Positions 32,276 through 45,085 of a stretch of 64,000 nt of DNA are shown here, one piece after another. Numbering within the stretch: position 1 is the stretch's first letter; every line of letters starts with the position of its first letter. The position numbers and the translations under genes were made by a program. The notes below the pieces were generated by a model. It saw nothing but the letters and a program-made list of their open reading frames with translations. It did not search any database and had not been told where the DNA came from. Source of the stretch: Paracamarosporium sp. OC-R06-R3 (Eukaryota > Ascomycota > Dothideomycetes > Pleosporales > Didymosphaeriaceae); the NCBI GenBank assembly GCA_019828545.1, contig JACVRA010000211.1:1-64000 (forward strand), given 5' to 3'.

Positions 32276-35200
32276 ACGGAGAGTTGGACACGATGAGGCA
32301 GCGAAGAGTCGTCATATGAATCCACCTCAGAGGCGTACGATGTGGCATCGTTTGCGGTTATATATCAGGAGCAAAATCTCTGCTGCAATGGGCGTTGGTA
32401 ATGGTCGGCTTGCACTGCAGATATCGAAGGGCACGGGGTTGGCAGCCATTGGGGATATTTTGTTCTTGTCACCCCGAGGGTTACACGTTTCTTACCAGGT
32501 ACTCGTCTTGACCTGACACTCTTCTCTTATGTTTTCTTACTCTTCGATATCTATTCCCCCTTTCGCATTCCATGTAGGAATTAGTAATCCAATTTTATCA
32601 AGTAATAATACCCTGGTGGTTTAATTCGCTCCTATGCGCACTGACAAGAATATCATACACGTGCATTGCCACGCACCTGTACAAGTGTAGCACAGTTAGA
32701 AAGCTCCTCAGGTTGTCTTCGGAGGGCAGTGACCTCCCTCGTGGACTTGTTTGCTCGCAAATTACTTCCATGCCATCACCGACGCGCCCAAGACTCCATC
32801 CCAGGCTTCGCTACGACCTAAACGGCGCACACGGATGCAGTATGTCTTAGCATGGCTGCATTGTGAGGGGAACCCGGCAAGAACTTGTCACTGAACTACT
32901 GAACAAACGCACCGTACGGTACTACCTTCCACTGTTGCGAGGTGATTTTCAAGGGACTGTGTGCCACGTGGTAGAGATTTCGACTTTGTGATGAGCCTAC
33001 GGCTCCCGATCGTCATTGCTGCATAGCTTCGAGAGCATGTGCCATCCGCCCAGCAACCAGCACGAACATAGAGGGGTCGCCCAGGGTCTCAGATCATCAT
33101 CTTCACATATGCGTAGCTGCGATGTGCGCGCAACCGACGTGTTCATCTGCATAGAGCCCAATCTAGGCCTAGAGACCTGGTCAACAGTGCGCAAAGTCGG
33201 CCCCATAGCCACCGAATGCGAGAAACAGGTTCTGAGGAGATGTCACTGCCCATGGTTGGCTTTGGGCTCCTTCGCTAATACCAACGATATTCATTAGCAT
33301 TGCAGCAGTGCCTCAATGGCCTTACAAGGCGTATGAAAAGGCTGAGATTCGTGTTGCCTAAGAGGGAATGTTCTGACAGATGTCAAGGCATGTAATGAAC
33401 GTCTAAGGGTATCTTGTAGTGATGCGGTGGGCTCTGTCCTTGATTGTGGCTTACCTACCTCTATACTGCTCACAGTCTTGATCTCACGCATGTACATACA
33501 CAGACCTGCATTCAGGCCCAAATATTATACAGATAAATGCCGGATTCCTATCCAGCTGATACCATCCGAACTACTAGGCCAAGCGATGAGCACTCAAACG
33601 CACTCTATGTGGTGCTGGGGTGCGCCTTCCTCCACCGCGGTTGCCAAACGCTGGAGACGAAGCGGAACTCCTCCCGACATCCTCGCCCTCCAACGACCAT
33701 ACCACTGCTGCCCATGCCAGTACTTCTTCACCAACAAGATGACTCTTTTTCGACGCCAAGGTCAGGCATCGTTCACTGAAACCATGGCACCACTTCCGAG
33801 GAGCGAGAGCACTGCCTTATCGGTCGATCAGGCCGCATTTGTGCGAAGAAGAGAGTACTCGAACAATCAGGCTGAACATTCAAGCGCAGTATTTTCTGCA
33901 CCCTGGCGCTACCCTTGCCAGGTAAGGTGCATACTGCCTTCACATATCCAGACAGACTGTCGAGGCGTCATGCCCACATCGGTATATCCGTTAGATCATG
34001 CTCTGGGGCGGCGTAGCTTCCCGCATCGGTGAATACTCGCATACACGCCCGCCGCACTGGCTTCATCGCCAGAAGCTTGCTCCCGTGTCTGATCGGTGAG
34101 GGGCCCTGCCTCAGTGCTCATCACATGCATCAATGCGGTCCAGTCTTATCAGCACACGCCATCAAGAGTGTACCTCGAGCGAAAAGCCGCAGTTTGAGGG
34201 ATCGCAATGCAACCCCATGTGCTCCTTGGCAGCTCGAGGGCAAAAATGCCACCAAGCAGCTCTTACAGACAATCCGCCTAGGAGTGAAGAACACGTCGTC
34301 GGGATTCCACTTTGCATGTTTGCAAAGGCCCAGTTGTATCTCCACTTGAACAGGCTGGATGTGCAAGTTGATACGACCTAGCTTCAATCATCCGGGTGGT
34401 CGCAGATCAGGATATGCCTCCACTTCTTTGCCATGCCCATCTCGCCACGAATAGCTCCCGCAGCGGAAGAAGGCGCACTGTCCACGGCTACTTGGGGCCA
34501 GCTAATGGACCAGGGGTAGCGCAAGTCGACAACTTCCAATAGATATCGATTCAGTATCTACCCACCCAAGTTCCATGTTTTTTCGGACCATGTCATTTCC
34601 CCTCACGAATCATGATCCCAAGCGGCGCACCTTTCGGACCGTGTCGAGAGTCTTGCTGCAGGTCGGCATGCCGATGGCTGTCAGCACACCCGAAACTTGT
34701 CAAAGATTTTTCATTCGACTGCTACAGAGATGGAATGCCTGAAGACGTGTTGGGCGGTGATGGTACTACCTCGGCAGTGAAGGCGCTTGGTTTACGAAGA
34801 AAGACTGCAGGCTCCTGCAGCCGTTTCCAGAAGACTAATACACGATTATGAAAGCGTAGCGAGTGCACAATTCCCCGATTGGCGGGTGTTGACGTCGCAG
34901 CTTTTCAAATCAGTCAGCTTTACTGTCCCTTGCAAAGCAGCATTGGCAAGCACAAAGCCATGGTGGGAGTTTGCGGGATGGTCAGGCAATGGATGTTTTC
35001 TCAACGGCACTGGTCCTGACTGAGGGTGCTCGTTTGGGCATTTTGATGACGGGTTCAAAGGATGGTGCGTGCAGTCTCGGAGGAGGCGTGGGTTGACGGA
35101 AGACGCGGGCTCGTGCTGACTGCAGCGGTAGGAGACTCAGTGAGACGGCAAGATTGGTTTGCGACCGACATACAGATTCGAAGGATCGAGTGACAACGGC

Positions 35201-36886
35201 GTCTCTGGGGCGGGGTGTGATAGGGTTGCTGCGGGCCGTCAGAATCGTGTTTCTGACGGCACCTGCATGGGGGACTTGGAGGTGCGAACGGAGGTTCGTC
35301 GATCGGCAAGTCTTCAACGTTTTGTCTCGGATGGCACAGCCTCTACCCCACCTGCTCCGGTTTTCTTACACGTCGTTGCTGGACCGAAGAGCATGTCGCG
35401 GTTTGCGCGCCTAGGTCAAGAAATGCAAGAGGGGTTCACTAGGTATTGGACTAAGGTAAGGGCAGTGGGCTAGCGGGCTGGGACCGATGCCTAGCCAAAT
35501 AAGTGGAACTGTGCAATCCCCTCATACCGTTCTAGACGGTGCGTCAGGTCGCCGTGCCGGGCCTCTCCACTGGCGGTGGCATTGCTGTTGCGGCGGGCGA
35601 CCATGGCCAGCGTGCCTGGCGCTGTGCTGGCCGTTCTGGTGGCGAGGGCGAGGGCGATTACGTTAGCGAGCGCTCGGATGGGGAACACAGCCAGAGCCTC
35701 CACGCTCCAGTGGGCGGACGGCCTCGAGCGCTGAGCCTACGCGCCGATCCCTGGGAGGGCTGGCTCCACCGGCGCGGCTCTGGGATACCAGCTGATGGCG
35801 CGGGTAGCTAGGTACCGCGGTGTCACCGGGCTGCCTTCCCAGCAGTCATGTCTCCTCAGAGTTTTCGCAGTGTGCGGCATCAGCTGATGCCCGTGGCTCC
35901 AGAGCTCCCCAACCTCCCTCAGCTCGCGACTTGATGGAGGCGATTCCCTGGCGCCACGCAAACCGGTCGGCTGAGGACGCTTGCGGCGCCAGAGGAGGGC
36001 TTACTCGCATGCAGGGATGTCCATTGAAACCCCGTCATCCTTTCCTCTTCAAGTGGGCGTTACTCCATGTCTGCTCGCATCTACCCTGGCCCAAGCCGCA
36101 TCCTGCGGGTTCCTCATGCAGGCAGTAATCGGGGAGACGAGCCATGGCTTCCGCCATGTAGTCACTGAATCGACTTCACACGTGTGCATGGAGAAGCGCG
36201 AAAAACTCTCTCCAACCTGATGCGACTGACGTTGACATGCTCGCCAATCGGGTTGCACATCGGCTACGCAGGTGAACGTCCACTTCCTCGCTATCTCAGC
36301 CACTTACCACTTCGAGCACGCGATGGCTGCCCAGTATAGTTCGCCCTCGAAAAACGGGACCAGGGGAACCTGTCCTGAACATCCCAATGCTCTGTTCCTC
36401 GACCGTGCGCACACTTGTCGCCTCCGCACATTTTACACGCGACTCTCGCGGTCGACTAGCAAAATACGCCTCCTCTAGGCTGTCACTGGCGACGCACCGC
36501 CTTCGTATGGCATTTCAGAAGCACGCCAAGATCTCCATGGCCTAGGGCCGCTGCACTTTGCCATCTCCGCCCACTGGTGGGGACGCTGCGTTTGACTTCT
36601 GCATTCAATGTCCTTCATATATTTGCCTGGGCCCACTATGCACCTGTTTGCTGTCATCGTGGCCCTTAGATGTCATAGTGGTGCAGCTACGAAGTAGATC
36701 GTACAACTATAGCAGCTCCTAGTGTCATCTACTCCTGCACCATAAAGCCACAGACCGTTCCCCACCCACCTTTTGGTCAATCATTCCTAGTCTATTTGCT
36801 CTCCCTCGTCTTAGCTTCTCGATAGTCTCTTCTCTCTGGTTCTCCAATCCATACCTTTTTCTGCCTTGCTCCTGAGACACGATACC
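32276..36886. other. 4.6-kb stretch without a supportable gene
   Basis: Many short open frames occur on both strands, the longest about 200 residues (33427-34032), but none shows a family signature, consistent splice sites or membrane/signal features. The base composition is mixed, and no terminal repeats of a large transposon were seen. It may be decayed transposon DNA, long untranslated regions or a non-coding RNA locus. Confidence 0.5.
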
Positions 36887-38485
36887 ATGACGAAGCCTCA
36901 AGAATCCATTCCACCGGTATGTGTCTCGCACAAATCTTCGTGCTGCTGTTTTCTAACCTTGATGGACAGGCAGCAGATATTCTCGGGGTAGGAACCGCCT
37001 TTATCTACAGCAAGAGTTTTGACACTGACAGTTATGTTCGTGATTCTAGACTATCGGGACTGGTAAGTGCTGTCAATACGCGATATAATGTAGGCTAATG
37101 TTCCGAAGTGTAAGCCGAACCTGACGCATTTGAAACCTGACACTGACAAGCCTCTGTTTCAGCTGCTGGTGCATTCAAGTAAGACCAGAGCCTTTCTAAT
37201 CAAAGCGAACGTGCAATACTCACTCACTACAGATACTTCCACAGTAAGCTCGCGCATCAAACGTACGAACCAAGACTCACAGATCGAAGAATATGGCACA
37301 ACTGGCGCCGAAAAAATACCGACGGGCTACCGGGTACGATGCTGATGCTGTGGGCTTCTTGTACTTCACCTTGCTCTGAAGTCTCATTGCGATGGGCTGA
37401 GACTCTTTAGGCGCCGTACCGTTCGGAGTTTACGCCATAGTCCAGGTACCATCTTTATACCCAAACAGCATAGCAGATGTTGACAGGTCACAGAAATTTA
37501 GCCTGGCGCTCCAGCTACAACCGCAATGTTTTGGTGGTTTAACCCTCATTGCATGGGGCCAGACGCTCTATTACGGCAAGTGAGTAGCGGCCCGCTCGTG
37601 TATCGGAATCGTGTTTCTCACAAAACGCAGCAAATGGAGAGCATGGACTGCAACGGCAGCTACTCTGGGCATGGTAGTAGTTTTTGCTGCATCAGAAGCT
37701 ATCCTTATCGTCACCCTTCGCGTATGTTTATGTACTTTTCATACACCAATGGCCTCGCTAACGATAAACCCAGATACCATACTACAAAGGAGTGGAATGG
37801 CCTATGATGATGATGGCTATCTTAGCCTCGGTCATGCAATGTCTGGGACTAGTGATGCCGTACTTTGAACTGGCCAAAAGGCAGGGCCGCGTCATCGGCA
37901 TCGGTATGGTTTCTATCCGTGCGACTTGAATTTCTAGCTCACAAGCATAGACTTCTGGTTTCTTCTTATTGATTACTCTGGTGCCTTCTTCTCATTAATG
38001 GCTCTAGGTAAGGTTCACTCGCTCAATTGGAGATCGGGCTAATTCCGTGAAGTTGCTCAACATACTTTCGACGTACTTGGCGGGTCCATGTACATCGTAG
38101 CGTAAGTGGTTCGATGGCCTAATAAATCAGATCACTAAGAGTCACCAGCATGGCGCTTGAAACGGGCATCTTTCTCTCCCAGGCCATATGGCTTTGGCGT
38201 GTACGACATATCCGCAGCGAAGCGAAGAAGTTAGGCATGACATACGACGAGTATGTTGATGCATACCCATCGAAGAAGCTGCCTCGCACCGAATCGTCAG
38301 AGACAGTCGACGACGTAGAAGCAGGCCACACCGAGAGCCCGCAACTTCCGGAGAAGTGCATCCTCAGGGCACCGAAGGATGCTCCCGCCGAACAATGGAC
38401 AGGTGCGAACACGAACAACCTAGATGTACTGGACGAGAAGACTCTGGCGCCAGCGAAGCAAGCGTCCACCTCAAACGACGGTTAA
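36887..38485 (+). CDS. PQ-loop repeat membrane protein
   Basis: A seven-helix transporter-like protein of 315 residues; PQ-loop proteins include vacuolar amino-acid exporters (Ypq) and the cystine carrier, but this subgroup is uncharacterised. The model has 13 exons: 36887-36916, 36970-36987, 37050-37066, 37163-37178, 37233-37243, 37290-37360, 37411-37445, 37494-37579, 37631-37721, 37774-37903, 37951-38007, 38053-38101, 38149-38485. Five of the first exons are 11-30 bp. Together they rebuild ADILGTIGT and the PQ motif CWCIQILPQIWHNW, then KNTDGLPGT. The third donor (GTGCTG) was chosen to keep frame; the better-looking GTAAGT two bases after the codon start does not close the frame. The C-terminal 100 residues are charged and cytosolic. 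Confidence 0.8.
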
Positions 38486-39704
38486 GATTAGGATGTGAAG
38501 CGACCATCCCGTGGCATAGAATTCGTTGCTCCTACTCCTACACCTGCACCGAGCTGCAATCTGCAGTAGCATGTCGAGTCAAGTCTATCCTAACCGTGCT
38601 GACATCGATCGGCGGCACACTACACCTGGTTCATTCTGCAAGCCACGATCTCTTCGGCCGTTAACGGAGGCCCTTTCGCTTTCGGATTCGATTACGGCCC
38701 AAAAGCAGAAACTTTCTTCTTCACTCTGTTGTATCAACAAACATTTCACTTTCAACAAAAGGTTTCAATTCAAAAGCAAAGCAGATATAATGTTAGTCTT
38801 TCTTTCTTTCTTTTTTTTTTCCTTTTTTGGAGGGATGGCCGTGATGGGACATTTTGTTTCCTTAGCTATGAGCATTTGTGGCGCTGGATGGGTTTTCTGT
38901 ATTGGTCTTGGTTACAGCGATGGCCAGGGAAGTGCGTCCGATCCGGGTGCATATGGACGGATGCTTGCTCTGGGGATGTTGTTGGTTTCAGGCGTTCGCC
39001 GCGTGGGGTTTGCATTTGCATGATTGGGGGCTGCTCGAAAAGGGTGGCTTTTTGATCGCCTTGAGAGATTAAGTTTAGCGTATCGTATCTCTCCTGCAAT
39101 GTACACCTGTCCGTTTCAGGGACGCGCCTGTGACAATGCAGGTCAGCAGCAGGCCACGGACTGATGTGTATGCGTGGAGGTCTGGGGGCGGGTGGTTCGA
39201 TTAGTAGCGGGGTGTGGGTGGGCGGCGGGGCACGGCACGGAGGACCCTCGAGCCATGGGAGCCCGAAGATAGGCTACGAGTAAGCGATTGCTCGGAGCGG
39301 AGCGCGGCTGCAGAAGACCGCAGAAGACCGTTGCTTGAGGGCGTGCTGCTTTGCCAAAAACATCCCATCGCCCGATCGCGTGCCTGACGCTTGCGCTGCT
39401 CCAGAGCCCACCTGCAGCTGTTCCTTTGCCAGCGCCGACCTGGCTGCTGGACCTCATCCACACATCCCTCCATCCCCCCATCCAGCACGCCAGCCTGGCT
39501 CACCGCATTTCTGCGCTGCACCCTGCTTCCTTCGCGCCCTCTCAGTCTGTCTGGCTTCTTCTCCGCTATCATACCGCACACGGACACGCCATATCTGAGG
39601 GATCGCAAGGATTCTGCTAGGAGACGGCGGCGAGCTTTCTGCGGGGATAGCGCGGGTCGTTCCGGCTCCGACCATCCACCACCGGTCAGCATCCATCAGT
39701 CGAC
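38486..39704. other. Intergenic with a polypyrimidine tract
   Basis: About 1.2 kb without a supportable gene. A CTTT/T-rich tract lies near 38797-38827. GC-rich sequence follows and is likely the promoter and leader of the phosphatase gene. Confidence 0.5.
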
Positions 39705-40805
39705 ATGGCGACGGGGCTCCCCTCTCCACCTTTCTTCGAGGTTGCAAATCTAGACAACCTGCGGGACGCCGCGCTCGCTTGTGGCGGGCTGCGCACCACG
39801 GACGGAAAGAAAGTCAGGCCGGGAGTCTTGTTTCGTAGCGCAGAGGTCAGCAAGGTTGATGCTGAGGGGTGGAGGAGGATCCATGATATTGGGGTGAGTT
39901 GAGCTACGCATCTTTACTGGTTACCTTGAGGAATGCTGTGATGGTGTAGATTGCACGGTATTAGGATGCACTGCTGGAGAAGCTCGCGGCGTACTGATGC
40001 ATGGCAGGTCGGGTATGTGTTTGACTTGAGAAGTAAGCAGGAAGTGGACAAGGGATGGGCTGGCGTGACTGGTGTTGAGGGGAAGGGAGCACAGGACGTG
40101 GCGAGCGGCTGGGAAGAAGACTTGAGAAGTGCCGGCGTGGAGAGGAGCTGGGTGCCTGTGTTTAAGGAAAGCGATTACAGCCCTGAAAGGTTGGCTGAGC
40201 GGTACATGGTATGTTTGTGTTCTGTGTCCCCTTATCCATACGGTTGGTTGCTCAAAACTGACCTTTGAATGCAGAAATACCTTGACGAAGCGGTCGAAGG
40301 GTTTGTCTCGGCGTACAACGACATTCTCACCCACGGAGGCCCGGCTTTCCGCTCCATCCTGCTCTACCTTGCTTCTCTCTCACCCGCCTCTGATTCCCAG
40401 TCCAAGTCTGTAGGCGCACTGATCCATTGTACAGCTGGCAAGGACCGCACAGGCATCTTCTTCGGCCTGCTGCTCAGCTTCCTCGGCGTACCTGATCAAC
40501 AGATTGCGGAGGAGTACCAGCTCACCGAACCAGGACTCAAGCACATCCACGAGAAGATCGTGCCGAGACTAATGGCGAGCTCTGCCTTTGACAAGTACAG
40601 GCGTGAGCGTTTAGCAGGTGCAGGTGAGGAGCAGGAGAGACAGGCTGCACTAAGGATGCTGGGTTCGAAGAAGGAGAGCATGCTTGCTGCTTTAGAGATG
40701 CTGAGGAAGGAGTGGGGGAGTGCAGAGGCGTACATGAGAAGTGTTTGCGGGTTAGGAGACGCGGAGGTGGAAGCGCTGAGAAAGAATCTAATCCTAGACG
40801 CGTAA
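39705..40805 (+). CDS. Tyrosine/dual-specificity phosphatase of the CX5R class
   Basis: 306 residues in three exons (39705-39893, 40008-40208, 40275-40805; introns 114 and 66 bp). The active-site loop HCTAGKDRTG supplies the nucleophilic Cys and the phosphate-binding Arg, and Lys after Gly in the loop resembles the PTP-like phosphoinositide/LipA group. N-terminal features are GVLFRSAEVSK and IGVGYVFDLRSKQE, where splicing restores the strand before the general-acid loop. Substrate could be a phosphoprotein or phosphoinositide. No signal peptide is seen, so cytosol is likely. Confidence 0.88.
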
Positions 40806-40916
40806 CTATAGATGTCCAGGCTGGAACCAGGAGCTTAGACAATGCTTTCTGGGGCCTAGGAAAGCGTAGACCCTAATGAGGTTTCCTCGATCCCCAACGG
40901 ATTGTTCATTTTCTTC

Positions 40917-42891
40917 CTACTCTATTCCATCTTTCTCAATGTGGACCGGCTGCGGCGCTCTCCATACGCCGCCTCTCCACCCATCGTCCACGTCCTCGTC
41001 TGCAAGGAGTAGGCGTGTGTTTTCTACGTCGGGCGGATAATCGTCTTCTTCTTCCTCGTCCTCAGCTGCCGAAATCAGCCCGTCCATTGCGTCGAATGTG
41101 CCATTTGTACCGCTGGTTTGCGCGTCGCCAACATCTATGTCTACATTCATTTCGTCGAAGTCACTCATTAGTTCGTCTACCCAGTCAAAGGTATGGCTGG
41201 ATGAGACGCCGTCGGATTCGTATGGACTATTGGGTTCAGGGGCGATGGGCGATCTGGATGGAACTGGGCGGTCTTCTTTGTTTTTGCTTTCTTCGCTGTA
41301 GGCTACATCCATTGGATCGTTGTCTCCATGTCTGCCAGCATCGTCGAGACTTGTTTCAATGCCTTTTTCGTTCGCGGACTCGACTTCTTCGGTGTCATCT
41401 TCGTCTTCGTCTTCGTCCTCGTCATCGTATTGGACCTTTTCCCCATTCGAATCAATCTCACCCGTGTCGTCTGTTCCCTGACCATAATTTCAATAAGCGA
41501 ACTCCTTATTTCCAGACATGGCTTACCTGTGAGAAAGTATATGTCCCATCAATAAAGTCCTTGAACCACACTTTCAGCAGAAATCCGTCTTTCTCCCATT
41601 CCCGAGTTTTTTCAGTCCAACATCCCCAATGGAAGTGCATATACTTTAATCGGTACTGCGTTCCTCGACAGTTGTTTGTGCACATGATTTCAAACGTCTC
41701 AATATCTGGGCAGAAGTTTGCCTTGATAGCTTTCCACGCTTCCACTTCAGCATCATCTTTGACAGCGCGGCAGTCGTACAGATACAGATAGACCAGATTG
41801 GGCGGCAGGTTTTGATGGCACATGCGACGATAGTCGATCTTAAGGATTTTGAGGTGGGGAAAGGATTGGAAAGAAGGGTATGGTGTGAGCGTATCTGCTG
41901 GGTCGTAGTCGAGCATTCGTTCATATATGTTAACGCATCTTAGAGATAACTTTTGTAGTGAATCTCTGTGCAGCGATAATGCGGCATGCAAACCGTCAAC
42001 ATCAATCTCTTCTCGCCAAATTCTTCGGCGCTTGTCGTAGTCGATGTCATTCCAAGCGCGATAGTCGATGTGAGTCAAGCGCTGACACGACCTCACAATG
42101 CGTTGCAGGATCTCGTTTGTCACTGCGCAGTTACTGATACACAGCTTTTCCACGAGCAATGCTCCTTCCGTAACGTGCCACTGTGAGGCTTCCCGATCTT
42201 TTCGCTTTCTGGAAACACCAACTATGTCGAAGTTCTTAAGCTTCAACTTCTTCAGTTTCGGCAAGGAAACGATCAGAGGCATGATCGGTTCGAACCTTGT
42301 CATGCTACGGTAGGCTTCGGCCCCGATCAACACCAGTTCTCTCACATTCTTAAGATTTTGAGATGACTCCGGACCAAGCCCAAGATAAGGGTTCTTGAAT
42401 TCGAACATCTCTGGGATTTTCAACTTGAGCACCTCTAGCCGCGGGAGTATCGATAGCAACGCCTCAACATGCGGAAATACTTCGAGCGGCTTATTTGCCG
42501 CCCACATATCTCGCTTTCTTTTCGAACTAAAGTACTGCGGAGCTGCGCTTCTCAGCCCTCCAAGATCAAAATCTGGGGGAATCCATGACTCGGTTCTGTT
42601 CGCCATATCTTGCTCATATTCGAGATAGAGTTCCAACGTCTTGACACTCTTCCTTAGCTCTGGTCGCCGGGCCACCGTATCCGCGAAGGCAAGGTACCTG
42701 AAGCCGACTTTCTCAACCCACCAATACTCTTTATTCATGGCGAACGTGTGGTACAGCACGGGTTGCGTAATGATGCATAGGGTTTTGCACATGCGGCACA
42801 GCGCATCAAGATCGGTAAGATCTCCAATGGCAGCAGCGTACTCGATGATTCCCCGAAGAGTCTCGGTGGGGAGGTCGAGAAGTTGCGTCAT
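40917..42891 (-). CDS. F-box protein with leucine-rich repeat-like region
   Basis: 641 residues in two exons (41527-42891 and 40917-41477, 49-bp intron). The N-terminus LLDLPTETLRGIIEYAA is an F-box, the Skp1-binding part of SCF ubiquitin ligases. The following 350 residues have spaced Leu/Ile strands (LEVLKLKIPEM, LKKLKLKNFDIVG, LKILKIDYR) typical of fungal F-box proteins with irregular LRRs. Exon 2 encodes a very acidic tail beginning with a run of alternating Asp and Glu, caused by a short GAC/GAA repeat. Target unknown. It ends 111 bp from the convergent phosphatase gene. Confidence 0.82.
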
Positions 42892-43375
42892 GTTTTTTGA
42901 AAGTGCAGCGATACGATGGTGATCGAGGGAGTTGGTTATGCAGCTGGATTATTACGACTGTTTTGTAACACTGCCACCCTACGGCGGCGTAGTTAGGCTG
43001 CCGCACTCCCGTGCGAGTGCACTTTTGCTGCCATTTGGCACCTGCTTTTGACGGGTTTTGTGAATCGATGGGATGGATCCTAGAAAGTGTTCATCATTGC
43101 CCAGTAGGGTAGTGCCGAGAGTGGCTTGGTATACCTCAATATACTAATAATGCTCTGTCGACTGATTTGCTATCCTCTGGGTTTCAGCAGCTGTTCGATG
43201 TCTTTTTCTTGCAGTTTTGTAATTGGTGGACCTTGAGGTCAAATCTCAACAGGACCGAACATGTTTGATTAGCAACTCTATTACCTAACATCAAGAAGCA
43301 CTTGCGATTAGCACCCAATTCACTCTTTCGATCGGAGCTTCAGGATCAACCTTCCATTCAATCCAAACGTAGCAT
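42892..43375. other. Intergenic
   Basis: About 0.5 kb with no coding signal, including the F-box gene promoter. Confidence 0.5.
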
Positions 43376-44482
43376 TTACAGCATTTCAAGTGGCATTGTA
43401 TGAGAGTTATTCCCTTTGCCGTGCGGCAAACTCCACTTTGCAAACCAATCCAAGAGCACAGTCGAAGCGTTCCAGGTAGTAGGACCGCCTCGCAGTGACT
43501 CCAATCCTTCACTGAGGGGCCAAGTACTCGGCCATCCATGCCCCAGTCCCTTCACATAGTAGCCTTCAATCACATCATCCCAACCACCACACGTCCATGT
43601 GCTCTTTGTGATGTTCCCGTTTTCTAGAACACTAGTCGAGTTCGCCACATCCCCCGTCCTTAGAAAGTCGTCGACTACTACATCAGATGGATCCGCACAA
43701 CCATTCCTACTCGCCCATTCTCCCAACCATGATGGAATCGGCAATGTATCTGGATCCGGAATGCCATTGTCGTCGACATCGAAAGCTGAGTTATCGCCAT
43801 CGTAGGCAATCACCATATCGCTGTCTCCATGGATATCCAAGAATGGCTTTCTGCCTGTGGGAGGCTTGCAACCCTCGGGCTCAAACAGCGAATACCCAAG
43901 CGATCCCTTCGTGTAGTACGCCGCGGAAACGCCGGAGAATGCAGCGATTCTTTCTGACGTTGGAGGATAGCAAGCCACGAGGCCAGACATGCCGCCACCA
44001 TTTGAGAAGCCTGTGGTGTAGATGCGAGATTTGTCGACGCAGAGAGTGTCTTCCAGGGTATCGAGTAGATCAGTGACAAACGGTCGGTCATCAACGACCG
44101 AAGAATTGGGAGCTCCTGGGTCGCCAAGCCACATGTTGTTTATGCCTTCAGGGAAGACTGCGATGTGCGAGGGATTGACGCTTGAGTCAGAATAACGGGT
44201 GGTTTCTTCCATGCCGGCAGTCGTCTGTGTAAAGGCGTGGAAGGCGAGGATCATTGGTGCAGGTTTTCGGTTAGAGAAATCCGGGGGTAGACTGAGAAGG
44301 TATCTGCGTTCTCCACCACCATCAGGCGATTGAAGCGTGAAATTGACGGATGGACCACCAGCGGTTATTGCTGAGGGCAACGACTTGCCGCATCCTGAAC
44401 TTGGAATTGCGGGAGCCAAGATGCTGAAGATTGAATTCAGCGCTATTGTAAGAGCGGCAGATTTCTGCTCAGGATATCTCAT
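43376..44482 (-). CDS. Secreted feruloyl esterase-like CE1 enzyme
   Basis: Predicted secreted serine esterase of 368 residues, single exon. CE1/LpqC-type members release ferulic and related acids from arabinoxylan or pectin side chains. A signal peptide is visible after the Met at 44482 (hydrophobic ALTIALNSIFSILAPA). The nucleophile elbow is GFSNGGG, the acid likely Asp in DIHGDSD, the base His in GLGHGWPS. The end WNASTVLLDWF is typical. An upstream in-frame ATG at 44548 would place 22 polar residues ahead of the signal, so the downstream start is preferred. The adjacent gene is a pectate-lyase-like protein on the same strand. Confidence 0.85.
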   Translation of the reverse strand: MRYPEQKSAALTIALNSIFSILAPAIPSSGCGKSLPSAITAGGPSVNFTLQSPDGGGERRYLLSLPPDFSNRKPAPMILAFHAFTQTTAGMEETTRYSDSSVNPSHIAVFPEGINNMWLGDPGAPNSSVVDDRPFVTDLLDTLEDTLCVDKSRIYTTGFSNGGGMSGLVACYPPTSERIAAFSGVSAAYYTKGSLGYSLFEPEGCKPPTGRKPFLDIHGDSDMVIAYDGDNSAFDVDDNGIPDPDTLPIPSWLGEWASRNGCADPSDVVVDDFLRTGDVANSTSVLENGNITKSTWTCGGWDDVIEGYYVKGLGHGWPSTWPLSEGLESLRGGPTTWNASTVLLDWFAKWSLPHGKGNNSHTMPLEML

Positions 44483-45085
44483 TCTGTTGATTATTGGTGA
44501 CGACGTGAGTGAGGAAGAACGTGGGACATGAGAATTCCACACTTGCAACTAGGAGCGACAAGACTTTACATGCCTACACGAGATTTAGCACTGCGCTTTC
44601 GCCAAGGTTCGTATTCAATTTAACCGACGTCATGGCACATACAACATATTCCCGAGGTCACATATACTTGGCACTTTCAACGCTTTACCTGGTAAAGATG
44701 CTAGGCTGGCTGTGAAGAATAGTTAACGTACTAGTAGACCGTGCCCTGGTTGTACACACCTCGGTCCCTTCAGAATATACGGTTGCCGAACGCTGTTCGT
44801 GGCTGGGAGTATCATCTGCCGGATGCTTTTCGGGACTCGGCCGAGGTTGGCAACGTCGACATAAAGGTCTTTTACGAATAGAAGTAGGACGTCGAATGCT
44901 TGTATGGCAGGCGCGCGCGTTACGTCTCATCTCAGACAGCACACGGTATAGCGTGGGTTAACTTGCGGAACAAAGACAGAGAACATAGCAAACAATCAGA
45001 AGCGGAGGTCTGAAGGCCAAACATGTCTTTGACTCGAGACGAACAAACGCGAACATGAATACGTTTCCAAATCTTTATGCATTCT
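44483..45085. other. Intergenic
   Basis: About 0.6 kb, no coding signal. It holds the promoter of the esterase and the 3' end of the lyase. Confidence 0.5.

Noticed and set aside
33427..34032. 201-codon open frame in the gene-poor region
   Set aside because: No recognisable domain, odd composition (Cys/Arg/Pro-rich pieces), no start context or splicing partner.
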